Assembly (NCBI RefSeq): GCF_947503705.1 | Contig: NZ_CANNES010000001.1 | Coordinates: 874,501-938,500 of the forward strand | Source: an uncultured Tateyamaria sp. | Lineage (GTDB): Bacteria > Pseudomonadota > Alphaproteobacteria > Rhodobacterales > Rhodobacteraceae | Reading direction: 5' to 3' | DNA: 64,000 nt | Shown: positions 1 to 9,379 of the stretch, one piece after another | Layout of the letters: each line of letters starts with the position of its first letter | Position numbering within the stretch: the first letter of the stretch is position 1 | The notes under the pieces: generated by a model | Told to the model about the DNA's origin: nothing | Database searches by the model: none | The model's input: the letters and a program-made list of their open reading frames with translations, nothing else | Position numbers and translations under genes: made by a program

Positions 1-2
1 AT

Positions 3-545
3 GCCTTTGAAGGCCGCGCCGTGGTGTTTGACGGCCCCGAGGATTTTCATCATCGCATCGACGATCCGGCAGAGAACATTGATGAAAATTGCATCCTGTT
101 CATGCGCGGGGCGGGCCCCAAAGGGTATCCCGGCGGGGCCGAAGTGGTGAACATGCGTCCGCCCTCGTACCTGCTGAAAAAGGATATCCACGCCCTGCCA
201 TGCGTCGGTGACGGGCGACAGTCGGGCACCTCCGGCAGCCCTTCGATCCTCAACGCCTCACCCGAGGCGGCGGATGGGGGTGGTCTGGCCCTGCTCAAGA
301 ACGGCGACAAGGTGCGGATCGACCTGAAGAAATGTACCGCCGACATGCTGATCGACGCCTCTGAACTCGCGGCGCGATCCGTGGCGCTGGCCGAGGCGGG
401 CGGCTATGACAGCCCGGAAAACCAAAGCCCGTGGCAAGAGATCTTCCGCGACCGCGTGGGACGCTTTGATGAAGGGATGACTCTGAAAGGGGCCGCCGAT
501 TACCAGGATATCTCGCGCAAGCACATGCCGCGCGACAACCACTAA
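3..545 (+). CDS. IlvD/Edd-family dehydratase, C-terminal part (5' end outside window)
   Basis: This is the last ~180 residues of a dehydratase of the dihydroxy-acid/aldonate dehydratase family; the gene enters the window already open in frame 3. The visible part has the family's C-terminal hallmarks: GRAVVF-D, the acidic HHRIDDP stretch, a [11 protein letters not shown] segment, DGRQSGTSG and a [13 protein letters not shown] segment. The family uses an Fe-S cluster and Mg to convert sugar acids or dihydroxy acids to 2-keto acids. The next three genes on the same strand are an FAH hydrolase, a hydroxyacid dehydrogenase and an enolase-superfamily dehydratase. That context favours an aldonate dehydratase (arabonate, xylonate or fuconate type) over the branched-chain amino acid enzyme. 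The substrate cannot be read from this fragment. Confidence 0.88.
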   Translation, partial: AFEGRAVVFDGPEDFHHRIDDPAENIDENCILFMRGAGPKGYPGGAEVVNMRPPSYLLKKDIHALPCVGDGRQSGTSGSPSILNASPEAADGGGLALLKNGDKVRIDLKKCTADMLIDASELAARSVALAEAGGYDSPENQSPWQEIFRDRVGRFDEGMTLKGAADYQDISRKHMPRDNH

Positions 546-561
546 ACAGGGAATTAAAGTC

Positions 562-1404
562 ATGAAATTAGTTCGTTACGGCGATGTGGGTGCCGAAAAG
601 CCCGGGATGATGGACGGCGAAACGCTGCGCGACCTGTCCGGCGTGATAGACGACATCAATGGTGCGACGCTGGGCGATGACAACCTGGCCAAACTGCGCG
701 ACATTGACCCCGCGACGCTGCCCGCAGTGGACGGCAATCCGCGCATCGGGGCCTGCGTCGGCGACATTGGCAAGTTTCTCTGCATCGGTCTCAACTACTC
801 CGACCACGCCGCTGAAACCGGGGCCGCGATCCCCGAACATCCGATCCTGTTTTTCAAGGCAAACTCGGCCATCGTCGGCCCCAATGACGACGTCTACATG
901 CCGCGCGGATCCGAGAAAACAGATTGGGAGGTCGAACTGGGCGTGGTCATCGGGACCACCTGCAAATACGTCTCCAAGGACGAGGCGCTGGACTATGTGG
1001 CGGGCTATTGCGTCGTCAACGACGTCAGCGAACGGCATTTTCAGGCGAACCTGACGGGCCAGTGGACCAAGGGCAAATCCTGCGACACCTTCGGCCCTAC
1101 GGGTCCGTATCTTGTGACCCGGGACGAGGTGGCTGACCCGCAAAACCTCGCCATGTCGCTGGACGTGAACGGCAAGCGGATGCAGACCGGCAACACCGCC
1201 ACCATGATCTTTACCGTGGCCGAGATCATCGAACATCTCAGCCAACTCATGACCTTGCACCCCGGTGACGTAATTACCACGGGCACGCCTCCCGGCGTCG
1301 GTCTGGGGATGAAGCCGCCCACTTTCCTCAAGGTCGGCGACGTGATGGAACTGGAAATCGAAAGCTTGGGCAAACAGCGCCAAGAGGTGAAACAAGATGC
1401 CTGA
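562..1404 (+). CDS. Fumarylacetoacetate hydrolase (FAH) family protein
   Basis: A 280-residue soluble hydrolase or lyase of the FAH superfamily. It has a short N-terminal cap and the catalytic core with GLNYSDHAAE near residue 76. The probable metal ligands are Glu123, Glu125 (DWEVELG) and Asp154 (VVNDVSER). The C-terminal TTGTPPGVG loop is also typical. The family cleaves C-C bonds of diketo acids using Mg or Mn. In non-phosphorylative sugar-acid pathways such enzymes split 2,4-diketo-3-deoxy sugar acids into pyruvate and a hydroxyacid. The dehydratase 16 bp upstream and the dehydrogenase that overlaps its end by 8 bp fit that role. Database names such as ureidoglycolate lyase are often given to this subgroup, but nothing here supports ureide metabolism. 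Confidence 0.88.
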   Translation: MKLVRYGDVGAEKPGMMDGETLRDLSGVIDDINGATLGDDNLAKLRDIDPATLPAVDGNPRIGACVGDIGKFLCIGLNYSDHAAETGAAIPEHPILFFKANSAIVGPNDDVYMPRGSEKTDWEVELGVVIGTTCKYVSKDEALDYVAGYCVVNDVSERHFQANLTGQWTKGKSCDTFGPTGPYLVTRDEVADPQNLAMSLDVNGKRMQTGNTATMIFTVAEIIEHLSQLMTLHPGDVITTGTPPGVGLGMKPPTFLKVGDVMELEIESLGKQRQEVKQDA

Positions 1405-2332
1405 TCTTTTGCAGATCGGTGGGATCACCGACACCATGCGCGACCGTCTGGAAGCCGAGTTCACCATCCACAAGTTGGCTGACGGCACCTATCCCGCCGA
1501 TGCCATCACCCACATCGCCACGAACGGCCATGATGGCGTCCCAAGCGACGTGATGGCGGGCCTGCCGAACCTCAAAATGGTCAGTTGCTACGGCGTCGGC
1601 TATGACGCCATCGACACCAAGGCGGCAGCGGATCGGGGCATTCTGGTCACCCATACGCCTGATGTTCTGAACGCCGAAGTCGCTTCGACCACTATCTTGC
1701 TGATGCTTGCAAGTTTCCGGAATTTTTTGGCGGACGAGGCACACGCCCGGTCCGGCAATTGGGAGGCGAATGGAAATGCGCCCCTGTCGCGCAGCGCCGA
1801 CAATCGCAAGGTTGGCATCCTGGGTCTGGGTCGGATCGGTCAGGCCATCGCCGACAAGCTTGAGGCGTTCAACGCCGAAATCCATTATCACACGCGGACC
1901 AAAAAGGACGTGGATTACACGTACCACGCCAATCTCACTGACATGGCAGCCGCCGTCGAAGTGCTGATCTGCATCACACCCGGCGGTCCGTCGACCAACA
2001 AGATCGTCAATGCGGATGTCATGAATGCACTTGGCTCTGACGGCACCCTGATCAACGTTTCGCGCGGGTCTGTGGTGGACGAGGCGGCGATGGTTGCAGC
2101 GCTGCAAGACGGGCGTTTGGGCTATGCCGCCCTTGATGTGTTCGAGGCCGAGCCAAAAATCCCGGATGCACTGAAAACCATGTCCAACGTCGTCCTTCTG
2201 CCCCATGTGGGCAGCGCCACGGTGGAAACCCGCGCCGCCATGGGCGGGCTGGTGGTGGACAACCTGTTGGAGCATCTGAAAAACGGCAAGGTCCTGACGC
2301 CGGTGCCGGAAACCGCACACCTCAATGGGTAG
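1397..2332 (+). CDS. D-isomer specific 2-hydroxyacid dehydrogenase
   Basis: A 311-residue NAD(P)-dependent dehydrogenase of the glyoxylate/hydroxypyruvate reductase group. The Rossmann motif GLGRIG is at 143-148. Catalytic residues of the family are visible: Arg223 in [10 protein letters not shown], the Glu of DVFEAEP near 250, and His270 in LLPHVGSAT. The start overlaps the end of the FAH gene by 8 bp, so the two are probably translationally coupled. In a sugar-acid pathway it would reduce glyoxylate, hydroxypyruvate or a related 2-keto acid released by the hydrolase. The direction and true substrate are inferred from context only. Confidence 0.9.
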   Translation: MPDLLQIGGITDTMRDRLEAEFTIHKLADGTYPADAITHIATNGHDGVPSDVMAGLPNLKMVSCYGVGYDAIDTKAAADRGILVTHTPDVLNAEVASTTILLMLASFRNFLADEAHARSGNWEANGNAPLSRSADNRKVGILGLGRIGQAIADKLEAFNAEIHYHTRTKKDVDYTYHANLTDMAAAVEVLICITPGGPSTNKIVNADVMNALGSDGTLINVSRGSVVDEAAMVAALQDGRLGYAALDVFEAEPKIPDALKTMSNVVLLPHVGSATVETRAAMGGLVVDNLLEHLKNGKVLTPVPETAHLNG

Positions 2333-2336
2333 GATC

Positions 2337-3413
2337 ATGTCGGTCACGGCACGGCTTTTCGCCGTGCCACTGGACGAAGTGCTCGTGGATGCCAAACATG
2401 GCGACCACAGCCACTTTCACCTGATCACCGCCACAGTGACGCTGGACAATGGCGTGACCGGCACAGGCTATACCTATAACGGGGGTCGGGGCGGGCACGC
2501 GACGGCGGCCATGATCACACACGATCTGGCCCCGTTCCTCTTGGGTCAAGACGCGGATAACGTTGAACAACTCACCGACGCCATGGACTGGCACATGCAC
2601 TATGTGGGCCGGGGCGGCGTGCTGAGCTTTGCAATCTCGGCGGTGGATATCGCCCTTTGGGATGCGCGACTGAAACAGGCGGGCCTGCCGCTGGTGCAGG
2701 CTGCGGGCGGCGTGTCTGACCGGTGCAAGGCTTATGCGGGCGGCATTGATCTGGGCTTTGACCTGCCCAAGCTGTTGGACAGCATCCAAGGCTATCTGGA
2801 TCGGGGGCATAATGCGGTCAAGATCAAGATCGGCCAGCCAACCGAGGCCGAAGACCTGACGCGGATCAAGGCAGTGCGCGATCTCATTGGCCCCGACACA
2901 ACCTTCATGGTGGATGCCAACTATTCCATGACGGTCGATCAGGCGATCAGCATGGCGAATGCGTTCAAGCCGCACGGCATCACGTGGTTCGAGGAACCGA
3001 TTATCCCAGACGCCTTCGAGGACTATGGCAAGATCCGCGCAGCGACCGGCATTCCCGTCGCTCAGGGCGAAAACCTGCACACGATGCACGAATTTGAACG
3101 CGCCCTGCCGCATGTGGATTTCATCCAACCCGACGCGTCCAATTGCCTCGGGATCACCGGCTGGCTGCAAGTGGCCAAGATGGCCGAGAACCACAATGTC
3201 CCTGTGTGCAGTCACGGGATGCAGGAATTGCACGTCTCTCTGGTCTCGTCTCAACCCCATGGTGGTTGGCTCGAGGTGCACAGCTTTCCGATCGACCGTT
3301 ACACCAAACGCCCCCTTGTCATCGAAAACCACCTGGCGGTTGCCCCAAATCAGCCCGGAACCGGGGTCGAATTCGACTGGGCACAACTTGAACCATTCGA
3401 AGTTCCTCTCTGA
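2337..3413 (+). CDS. Mandelate racemase/muconate lactonizing (enolase superfamily) enzyme, probable sugar-acid dehydratase
   Basis: An enolase-superfamily enzyme of about 358 residues. Numbered from an ATG at 2325, the catalytic set is complete: Lys166-x-Lys168 (AVKIKIG), metal ligands Asp197 (MVDANY), Glu223 (FEEP) and Glu249 (AQGEN), and the general base His297 (CSHGM). A KxK plus His arrangement is typical of the mandelate racemase group, which includes galactarate, talarate and tartrate dehydratases. I chose the ATG at 2337 because GGTAGGA lies just before it; the 2325 ATG has no ribosome binding site and lies inside the preceding gene. It is the last gene of the catabolic operon. Both an IlvD-type and an enolase-type dehydratase in one operon suggests more than one sugar acid is used. 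Confidence 0.88.
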   Translation: MSVTARLFAVPLDEVLVDAKHGDHSHFHLITATVTLDNGVTGTGYTYNGGRGGHATAAMITHDLAPFLLGQDADNVEQLTDAMDWHMHYVGRGGVLSFAISAVDIALWDARLKQAGLPLVQAAGGVSDRCKAYAGGIDLGFDLPKLLDSIQGYLDRGHNAVKIKIGQPTEAEDLTRIKAVRDLIGPDTTFMVDANYSMTVDQAISMANAFKPHGITWFEEPIIPDAFEDYGKIRAATGIPVAQGENLHTMHEFERALPHVDFIQPDASNCLGITGWLQVAKMAENHNVPVCSHGMQELHVSLVSSQPHGGWLEVHSFPIDRYTKRPLVIENHLAVAPNQPGTGVEFDWAQLEPFEVPL

Positions 3414-3492
3414 TCCGGCCAAAGGTTGACGCAACACCCCCGGCCACCCTACGAAAGGGCAAGAGCAGGCGTAACGAATAAGGCAGACAGCC

Positions 3493-4821
3493 ATGAAAAT
3501 TGCGATGATCGGGACAGGCTATGTCGGCCTCGTCTCGGGTGTGTGTTTTTCCGACTTTGGGCACGAAGTGGTCTGTGTCGATAAGGACCCCGCCAAAATC
3601 GAGATGCTGGAACGCGGCGAGGTGCCCATTTACGAGCCCGGTCTTGATGCGCTCATGGCCAAGAACGTCGCTGCCGGGCGGTTGTCCTTCACCCTCGATC
3701 TGGCCCAGGCCATCGACGGGGCCGAAGCGATTTTCATTGCGGTGGGCACGCCCACCCGGCGCGGCGACGGACATGCGGACCTGACCTATGTGATGGCCGC
3801 CGCCGAGGAAATTGCGCAGATGGCCAAGGATTACGTGGTCATCGTCACTAAATCCACCGTCCCCGTGGGCACCAATCGTCAGGTGAAACAAGCGGTACGC
3901 AAGGCCAATCCCGACCTTGATTTTGACGTCGCCTCTAACCCCGAATTCCTGCGCGAGGGCGCTGCGATCGACGATTTCATGAAACCAGACCGCGTGGTTG
4001 TGGGTGTCCAATCGGATCGCGCCGCCGACGTCATGGCCGAGATCTATCGCCCCCTCTTCCTGCGGGATTTCCCCATCGTGACCACCGATCTGGAAAGCGC
4101 AGAGATGATCAAATACGCCGCCAACGCGTTTTTGGCGACCAAGATCACCTTTATCAACGAAATCGCCGCCCTGTGCGAACGCACAGGCGCCGACATCAAA
4201 CAGGTGTCCAAGGGCATGGGGCTAGATGGGCGTATCGGCAACAAGTTCCTGCATGCCGGTCCCGGCTATGGGGGGTCGTGTTTTCCCAAGGATACCAAGG
4301 CTTTGGCCCGTATGGGCCAGGATCACGCCGTGCCCATGCAGATCACTGAAACCGTGATCAAGGTGAACGAAGAAACCAAGCGGCGGATGATCGACAAGAT
4401 ATTCGACCTCTGCGACGGTTCGCTTAACGGCAAGACAGTGGCGGTGCTGGGCGTGACTTTCAAACCGAACACGGACGACATGCGTGACGCGCCCGCGCTG
4501 ACGATTGTGCCGGCGCTTGTGGGCGCAGGCGCCAAGGTCCGCGTGACCGATCCGCAAGGCAAACACGAGGGCGAGGCGCTGCTGCCCGGCGTTCAGTGGT
4601 CGGTTGATGCCTACAAGGCAGTACAAAACGCTGACCTGATGGTGATCCTGACCGAATGGAACGAATTCCGCGCATTGGACCTCAAGAAAGTAGCGCGACG
4701 CATGGCGACGCCTCGCATGGCCGATCTGCGCAATATCTACTCGGTCAAGGACGCCAAGCGCGCGGGCTTTGTGGCTTATGACAGCCTCGGGCGCCCCCCG
4801 TTCCACGCTGATCCCGATTAA
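3493..4821 (+). CDS. ugd: UDP-glucose 6-dehydrogenase
   Basis: A 442-residue enzyme that oxidises UDP-glucose to UDP-glucuronate with two NAD, giving precursors for capsule, exopolysaccharide and lipopolysaccharide. The N-terminal NAD-binding motif GTGYVG starts at residue 7. The catalytic cysteine is Cys263 in GPGYGGSCFPKDT, and the central helix carries the conserved Lys207 (MIKYAANAF). Length and all three domains (NAD binding, dimerisation, UDP binding) are normal. It starts 79 bp after the sugar-acid operon and is probably a separate unit. Its last codon overlaps the convergent GFA gene by 4 bp. UDP-glucuronate would be a plausible donor for the glycosyltransferases seen elsewhere in the window. 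Confidence 0.95.
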   Translation: MKIAMIGTGYVGLVSGVCFSDFGHEVVCVDKDPAKIEMLERGEVPIYEPGLDALMAKNVAAGRLSFTLDLAQAIDGAEAIFIAVGTPTRRGDGHADLTYVMAAAEEIAQMAKDYVVIVTKSTVPVGTNRQVKQAVRKANPDLDFDVASNPEFLREGAAIDDFMKPDRVVVGVQSDRAADVMAEIYRPLFLRDFPIVTTDLESAEMIKYAANAFLATKITFINEIAALCERTGADIKQVSKGMGLDGRIGNKFLHAGPGYGGSCFPKDTKALARMGQDHAVPMQITETVIKVNEETKRRMIDKIFDLCDGSLNGKTVAVLGVTFKPNTDDMRDAPALTIVPALVGAGAKVRVTDPQGKHEGEALLPGVQWSVDAYKAVQNADLMVILTEWNEFRALDLKKVARRMATPRMADLRNIYSVKDAKRAGFVAYDSLGRPPFHADPD

Positions 4822-5180
4822 CGCCCACGCTCGAATTGCACGGCCCCGGGCACCGGGGCCAGCCAACGTTCACGGCGGATTGTCCACAACTCATAGGTTG
4901 GGGTGAAAAGGCTCGGCTGGTCCAATGCGCCCAAGTGTACCTCCACCTCTTCCCCGCTGCGGGCAAAGACCGAGCCGCCGCAGATCGCGCAAAAATGCCG
5001 ACCTGCGTGGCTTTGGGTGGCACCGGTCACCGCGACCTCCGCAGTGCGAAACACAGCCGCCGCGAAAAACGGCGCGCCGTGATGCTTGCGACAGTCCAGA
5101 CAGTGGCACAGGCCCACACGGTCCGGCACGCCCGAAGCCACCAGTCGCACCGCACCGCAACCGCATCCACCGCTCACCAT
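4818..5180 (-). CDS. GFA-family (glutathione-dependent formaldehyde-activating-like) zinc protein
   Basis: A ~120-residue CENP-V/GFA domain protein. It has the zinc-binding pattern of the family: GGCGCGAVR near the start, then CHCLDCRKHHGAPF, then HFCAICGG. The fold is that of glutathione-dependent formaldehyde-activating enzymes, but most small members have no proven reaction. An upstream ATG at 5216 would lie inside the terminator hairpin of ctpA, so the ATG at 5180, which starts directly at the conserved region, is preferred. It converges on ugd and is downstream of the gpmI-envC-ctpA operon terminator, so it probably has its own weak promoter. Confidence 0.85.
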   Translation of the reverse strand: MVSGGCGCGAVRLVASGVPDRVGLCHCLDCRKHHGAPFFAAAVFRTAEVAVTGATQSHAGRHFCAICGGSVFARSGEEVEVHLGALDQPSLFTPTYELWTIRRERWLAPVPGAVQFERGR

Positions 5181-5199
5181 CTGCACGCCACCCTGCACG

Positions 5200-5232
5200 A
5201 AAAAACCCCGCACCAACCAGGATGCGGGGTTT
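5200..5232 (-). terminator. Rho-independent terminator of the gpmI-envC-ctpA operon
   Basis: Read on the minus strand there is an AAACCCCGCA arm, a ~10-nt loop, and a TGCGGGGTT arm running straight into a T tract. It lies about 25 bp after the ctpA stop codon, which is where an operon terminator would be expected. Confidence 0.85.
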
Positions 5233-5256
5233 CGTTCTTGGTCAAAAGGAAAACCC

Positions 5257-6597
5257 TCAGTCCTGCGGACCCAGCGCGTTCAGACCCTTGAGGATGTCGA
5301 TGGCATAGGCCAGTTGATAATCCTCTTCGCGCAGGGCGGCGGCCGCTTCGGCCTTGGCCCGGTCTTCCTCGATCTGGCGAATCTCGTCCTCGCTCAGCGA
5401 GTCGTTGTTGAGCGACCCGCGCAGATCCGCCTCTGACCGCTGGCGCACGGCGCTTGCGGGCTCATCCTCTTCCTCGGTGGCGGCAGCGCGGCGTGGCTGT
5501 TCCACCACGATGTCGGGGCTCACACCCAGCGACTGGATCGACCGGCCCGACGGCGTGTAATAGCGGGCTGTTGTCAGGCGCATCCCGCTGGAACCGCGCA
5601 ATGGCATGACAGTCTGCACCGACCCTTTGCCAAAGCTCTTGGTGCCCACGACGATGGCCCGGCGGTGATCCTGCAAGGCACCCGCCACAATTTCAGAGGC
5701 AGAGGCAGAGCCGCCATTGATCAGCACCACGATCGGCTTGCCTTGGGCCAGATCGCCGGGGGTGGCGTTGAACCGGTCGCCATCTGCGGGGTTACGGCCC
5801 CGGGTCGACACGATTTCGCCTTCTTCAAGGAAGGCATCCGAAACCCGGATCGCCTGGGTCAGCAAACCGCCGGGGTTGTTGCGCAGATCAAGGATAAAGC
5901 CGTCGACATTGTCGATGCCCCCCAGCGCCTCAACCTCTTCGTCCAGCTTGGACACCAGGTTTGGCGTGGTCTTGTCGTTGAACGTGGTCACCCGCAGGAC
6001 AACGGCGTTGCCTTGTGTCCGGCTGCGGACGGCCTGCAATTCGATGATGTCGCGGATGATGGACACGTCAAAGGGTTCGGGCTCGCCCTCGCGCACAACG
6101 GTGATGATGATCTCCGACCCAACGCTGCCGCGCATCCGCTCAACCGCCTTGTCGAGGGTTAGGCCCAGCATCGATTCGCCGTCCACATGGGTGATGAAAT
6201 CGCCCGCCTCGATGCCCGCCTCGGCCGCCGGGGTGCCGTCGATGGGCGACACGACTTTGACAAAACCTTCTTCCTGGGTGACTTCGATGCCCAGACCGCC
6301 AAATTCGCCACGCGTCTGCACCTGCATCGCGGCAGCGTCATCGGGTGACAGATAGCTGGAATGCGGATCAAGCGAGGTCAGCATGCCGTCAATGGCCGCC
6401 TCGATCAGTTCGTTTGCCTCGACCTCTTCGACATATTGGTTGCGAATACGCTCAAAGATGTCGCCAAACAGGTCCAACTGCTCGTAGACGCTGGCGTTTG
6501 ATGCGCTTTCCTGGGCCAACAGCGGTCCCGCCACTTGCGTTGTGGCGATGGCCCCGGCCAGGGTGCCGCCCAACGCGGCCATGACGAATTTCTTCAT
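5257..6597 (-). CDS. ctpA: S41 family C-terminal processing peptidase
   Basis: A 446-residue periplasmic serine protease. It has an N-terminal signal sequence (about 1-29, ending LLAQ), a PDZ domain around 95-175 (GEFGGLGIEV to VVREGEP) and the S41 catalytic core. Aligned to the known Prc Ser-Lys dyad spacing of 25, the catalytic pair is Ser299 (GGSASASE) and Lys324 (SFGKGSVQ). Such proteases trim periplasmic or envelope proteins and control peptidoglycan hydrolases. It follows the EnvC-like gene by 6 bp and the trio with gpmI is a common Rhodobacteraceae order. The tail is acidic and rich in Glu, Ala and Arg. Confidence 0.95.
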   Translation of the reverse strand: MKKFVMAALGGTLAGAIATTQVAGPLLAQESASNASVYEQLDLFGDIFERIRNQYVEEVEANELIEAAIDGMLTSLDPHSSYLSPDDAAAMQVQTRGEFGGLGIEVTQEEGFVKVVSPIDGTPAAEAGIEAGDFITHVDGESMLGLTLDKAVERMRGSVGSEIIITVVREGEPEPFDVSIIRDIIELQAVRSRTQGNAVVLRVTTFNDKTTPNLVSKLDEEVEALGGIDNVDGFILDLRNNPGGLLTQAIRVSDAFLEEGEIVSTRGRNPADGDRFNATPGDLAQGKPIVVLINGGSASASEIVAGALQDHRRAIVVGTKSFGKGSVQTVMPLRGSSGMRLTTARYYTPSGRSIQSLGVSPDIVVEQPRRAAATEEEDEPASAVRQRSEADLRGSLNNDSLSEDEIRQIEEDRAKAEAAAALREEDYQLAYAIDILKGLNALGPQD

Positions 6598-6603
6598 TCT
6601 TTT

Positions 6604-7749
6604 CTATCCATCCTTGTCGGTGCTGAACCACGCAAGCGGGTCCTGAGGCACGTTATCCTGTCTTACCTCTATATAGAGCGTTTCCGAAGCCGCAGCGCCA
6701 CCCCCTTCACCGACAGTTGACAGGGCATTTTGTCCGCCCTGTGACGGCAAAGCCCCCATCAGGCCCAAAGGTGTCTGTGCCGCGATGATCTCTCCGGTGA
6801 CTGCATAGGTAATGCCAAGGCCCGCCAAGACGAACAAAGTGCCTGGGCGCGGCTCAAGGATTGTCACATTCCCAAAGTCCAGCAGGGGACCGACATAGCG
6901 GACCGTGGCCGCCGTCGGCGCGGTCACCAGCGCGCCGGGCCGGGTGGCCAGCAGGATGCCGGGGCGCGCAATGCCTGCGGCATCCGGCTCGTTCGCGCGG
7001 CGCAATACCACGCCGCGCGCGGGCAGGGGCAGTGACCCGATCTGATCGGCGATTAGGGGCGGGGTCCAGGCCGCATCGTTCGAGGTGATGTTAGACAGCC
7101 CACTGGAAAACGCATCCAGCGTCTCGGATGATCCCAGCAGGATCGCGGTGCGCACCGGATCTTCGGTAAAGCGCATGGGCAGGTCGGTGCGTTCGGCCAT
7201 CGCGTCATTGAGGGCAAAGCGCGCGGTCTGCACTTCCTTCAGGCCCGTTTGCAACTGGGCCACCGCATCCTCTTGCAGGATGCGCAGGGTTTCTACATCG
7301 CTCAGGTTCTTGCGCAAGGTCAGCGCCCGTTGGTTCAGGGCAGGGGTCAGTTCGGCCAGCAACATGCCTGCGCGTGCGGTGCCATTCGGGCCACCCGGAT
7401 GCAGGAACGCGGTCGGCCCCTGACCGGGTGTCAGGGTCTGCAACACGGCCAACAGTTGGGCAATCTCCGCATCGCGGGCTTGCAGTTGCGCGCGCAATTG
7501 CGCCTCGCGAATGGCGGCGCGGCGCAGGCCCACGCGCATGGCGGCCAACCCGTCCTCATAGGCTTGTACCGTCTGGGTCAGGGCACGAACCCGGTCGCGC
7601 GCGGTCTCGGCTGCACTCAGTTGCAAAGAGGCCGCGTTCAGTGCCGCCCCCGCCTCTCGGGCCAAGGCCCCCGCATCCTGTTGCGCCGACGCCAGCGAGG
7701 CCGCAAGGCTCAGAGCCAAATTCAGGCAAAAGGCCGCGAACCATCTCAT
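6604..7749 (-). CDS. EnvC-like murein hydrolase activator with degenerate LytM (M23) domain
   Basis: A 381-residue secreted protein with a signal peptide (about 1-22, cleaved after ASAQ), a long alpha-helical coiled-coil region (about 25-200) and a C-terminal M23-like beta domain (about 255-375). The zinc ligands of active LytM enzymes are missing: where HxxxD and HxH are expected the sequence reads ILLATRPGAL and VTILEPRPG. This matches EnvC, which does not cut peptidoglycan itself but activates amidases at the division septum. The start codon overlaps the gpmI stop by 4 bp, and ctpA follows 6 bp later, suggesting one transcript. Confidence 0.85.
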   Translation of the reverse strand: MRWFAAFCLNLALSLAASLASAQQDAGALAREAGAALNAASLQLSAAETARDRVRALTQTVQAYEDGLAAMRVGLRRAAIREAQLRAQLQARDAEIAQLLAVLQTLTPGQGPTAFLHPGGPNGTARAGMLLAELTPALNQRALTLRKNLSDVETLRILQEDAVAQLQTGLKEVQTARFALNDAMAERTDLPMRFTEDPVRTAILLGSSETLDAFSSGLSNITSNDAAWTPPLIADQIGSLPLPARGVVLRRANEPDAAGIARPGILLATRPGALVTAPTAATVRYVGPLLDFGNVTILEPRPGTLFVLAGLGITYAVTGEIIAAQTPLGLMGALPSQGGQNALSTVGEGGGAAASETLYIEVRQDNVPQDPLAWFSTDKDG

Positions 7750-9257
7750 CCCAGCAGGCTCTGCCCCGTCATCTCGTCTGGCTTGTCCAACTGCATCAGC
7801 TCCAGCAGGGTCGGGGCCAGATCACCCAGCTTGCCATGGTTCAACGTGCCGTCGGCGCCCACGAGTGCCACAGGCACCAGATTGGTGGTGTGGGCTGTGT
7901 GCGGCGCGCCGGTGTCGGGGTCTATCATGGTCTCGCAATTGCCGTGATCCGCCGTCACGATCATCACGCCCCCCGCCGCCTCAAGGGCGGGCAAGACGCG
8001 GGCAAGGCCCTGATCGACGGCCTCGCAGGCGGCAATCGCGGCCTCCAGATCACCGGTATGGCCGACCATGTCAGGGTTGGCATAGTTCACGACAATCAGG
8101 TCATAGCCTTCCTCGATGGCCGCCACGAACTTGTCCGTCACCTCGACGGACGACATTTCGGGCTGCATGTCATAGGTGGCGACGGCGGGCGATTTGGGCA
8201 TCGCGCGCTCTTCGCCCGGTTCGGGCTTTTCCTCGCCACCATTCAGGAAGAAGGTGACATGGGGGTATTTCTCGGTCTCGGCCAGGCGGAATTGACGCAG
8301 GCCCGCCTTGGCGACCCACGCACCCAAGGTATTCACGATTTCGGGCTTGGGGTAGGCGGTGGTCATATAGGCGCCATGGGCCTCGGAATAATCGGCCATG
8401 CCCAACAGACCCGCCCAGTCGGGGCGGCCCGCAGGTTCAAATGCGTTAAAATTCGGATCACCCATCGCCGCCATGATCTCGCGGGCACGGTCGGCGCGGA
8501 AGTTCAGACAGAAAAGGCCATCGCCATCCTTGGCCCCTTTGTAGCCGTCCATGACGGTGGCGGGGATGAACTCGTCGGTCTTGTCGGCATCATAGGCCAT
8601 GGCAACAGCCGTTTCCGGCGTTTCCGCGATGGTGCCTTCGGCCCGGACCATAGCGGCAAAGGCGGTTTCGACACGGTCCCAGCGGTTGTCGCGGTCAAGG
8701 GCAAAATAGCGGCCCGTCAGGGTCACGATGCGCGCGCCCGACGGCAGGGCGGCCTGCAGCGTCTCAAGGTAGGTCAAAGCGGATTTCGGGGCCACGTCGC
8801 GGCCATCACTGATGGCATGGATCAGCACCTGAAGGCCCGCATCGGTGCAGGCCTTGGCCGCTGCAATCATGTGGGTGAGGTGGCCATGGACCCCGCCATC
8901 CGACATCACGCCCATCAGGTGCGCGCGCCCGCCCGCGTCCTTGATGGCGGCGATCCAGGCGGTCAGCTGCGGATTGCGGAAAAAGCTGCCCTCTTCGATG
9001 GCCAGATCAATCTGGCCCAGATCCATGGCGACGGTGCGGCCCGCGCCGATATTGGTGTGGCCGACCTCCGAATTGCCCATCTGCCCGCGGGGCAGGCCCA
9101 CATCGGGGCCATGGGTGATCAGGGTGGCATTGGGGCAGGTGGCCATGATGTGATCAAAGGTGGGGGTGTTGGCCAGGGCAGGCGCATTGCCGGTGGTGTC
9201 CGCGCGCAGGCCCCAGCCATCAAGGATACACAGAACAACAGGTTTCGGAGCAGGCAT
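7746..9257 (-). CDS. gpmI: 2,3-bisphosphoglycerate-independent phosphoglycerate mutase
   Basis: A 503-residue cytoplasmic glycolytic enzyme converting 3-phosphoglycerate to 2-phosphoglycerate with two Mn ions. The N-terminus VVLCILDGWGLR carries a metal-binding Asp, and the nucleophilic Ser is in MGNSEVGHTN near residue 63. The C-terminal DHGNCE metal site is present. The ATG at 9257 is preferred: AAAGGTG sits at the right distance before it, and a GTG at 9269 would place the start within this ribosome binding site. It is the first gene of the envC-ctpA operon. Length is normal for the family. Confidence 0.95.
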   Translation of the reverse strand: MPAPKPVVLCILDGWGLRADTTGNAPALANTPTFDHIMATCPNATLITHGPDVGLPRGQMGNSEVGHTNIGAGRTVAMDLGQIDLAIEEGSFFRNPQLTAWIAAIKDAGGRAHLMGVMSDGGVHGHLTHMIAAAKACTDAGLQVLIHAISDGRDVAPKSALTYLETLQAALPSGARIVTLTGRYFALDRDNRWDRVETAFAAMVRAEGTIAETPETAVAMAYDADKTDEFIPATVMDGYKGAKDGDGLFCLNFRADRAREIMAAMGDPNFNAFEPAGRPDWAGLLGMADYSEAHGAYMTTAYPKPEIVNTLGAWVAKAGLRQFRLAETEKYPHVTFFLNGGEEKPEPGEERAMPKSPAVATYDMQPEMSSVEVTDKFVAAIEEGYDLIVVNYANPDMVGHTGDLEAAIAACEAVDQGLARVLPALEAAGGVMIVTADHGNCETMIDPDTGAPHTAHTTNLVPVALVGADGTLNHGKLGDLAPTLLELMQLDKPDEMTGQSLLG

Positions 9258-9379
9258 AAGCGCAATCACCTTTGATTTCAGCGGTTGGGCGACTTCTACC
9301 GCGCTCGCGCCCCCTTGGGAAGAACGGTTGCCCCACCTTGCGGCCCCTCTATGGTGATCGCAACGGCAAGGAGGGCGAG

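Noticed and set aside
7374-9275. Very long open frame antisense to gpmI and envC
   Set aside because: It mirrors the codon pattern of the real minus-strand genes, with Gly/His/Arg-rich composition and no recognisable domain. GC-rich genes often leave such open antisense frames.
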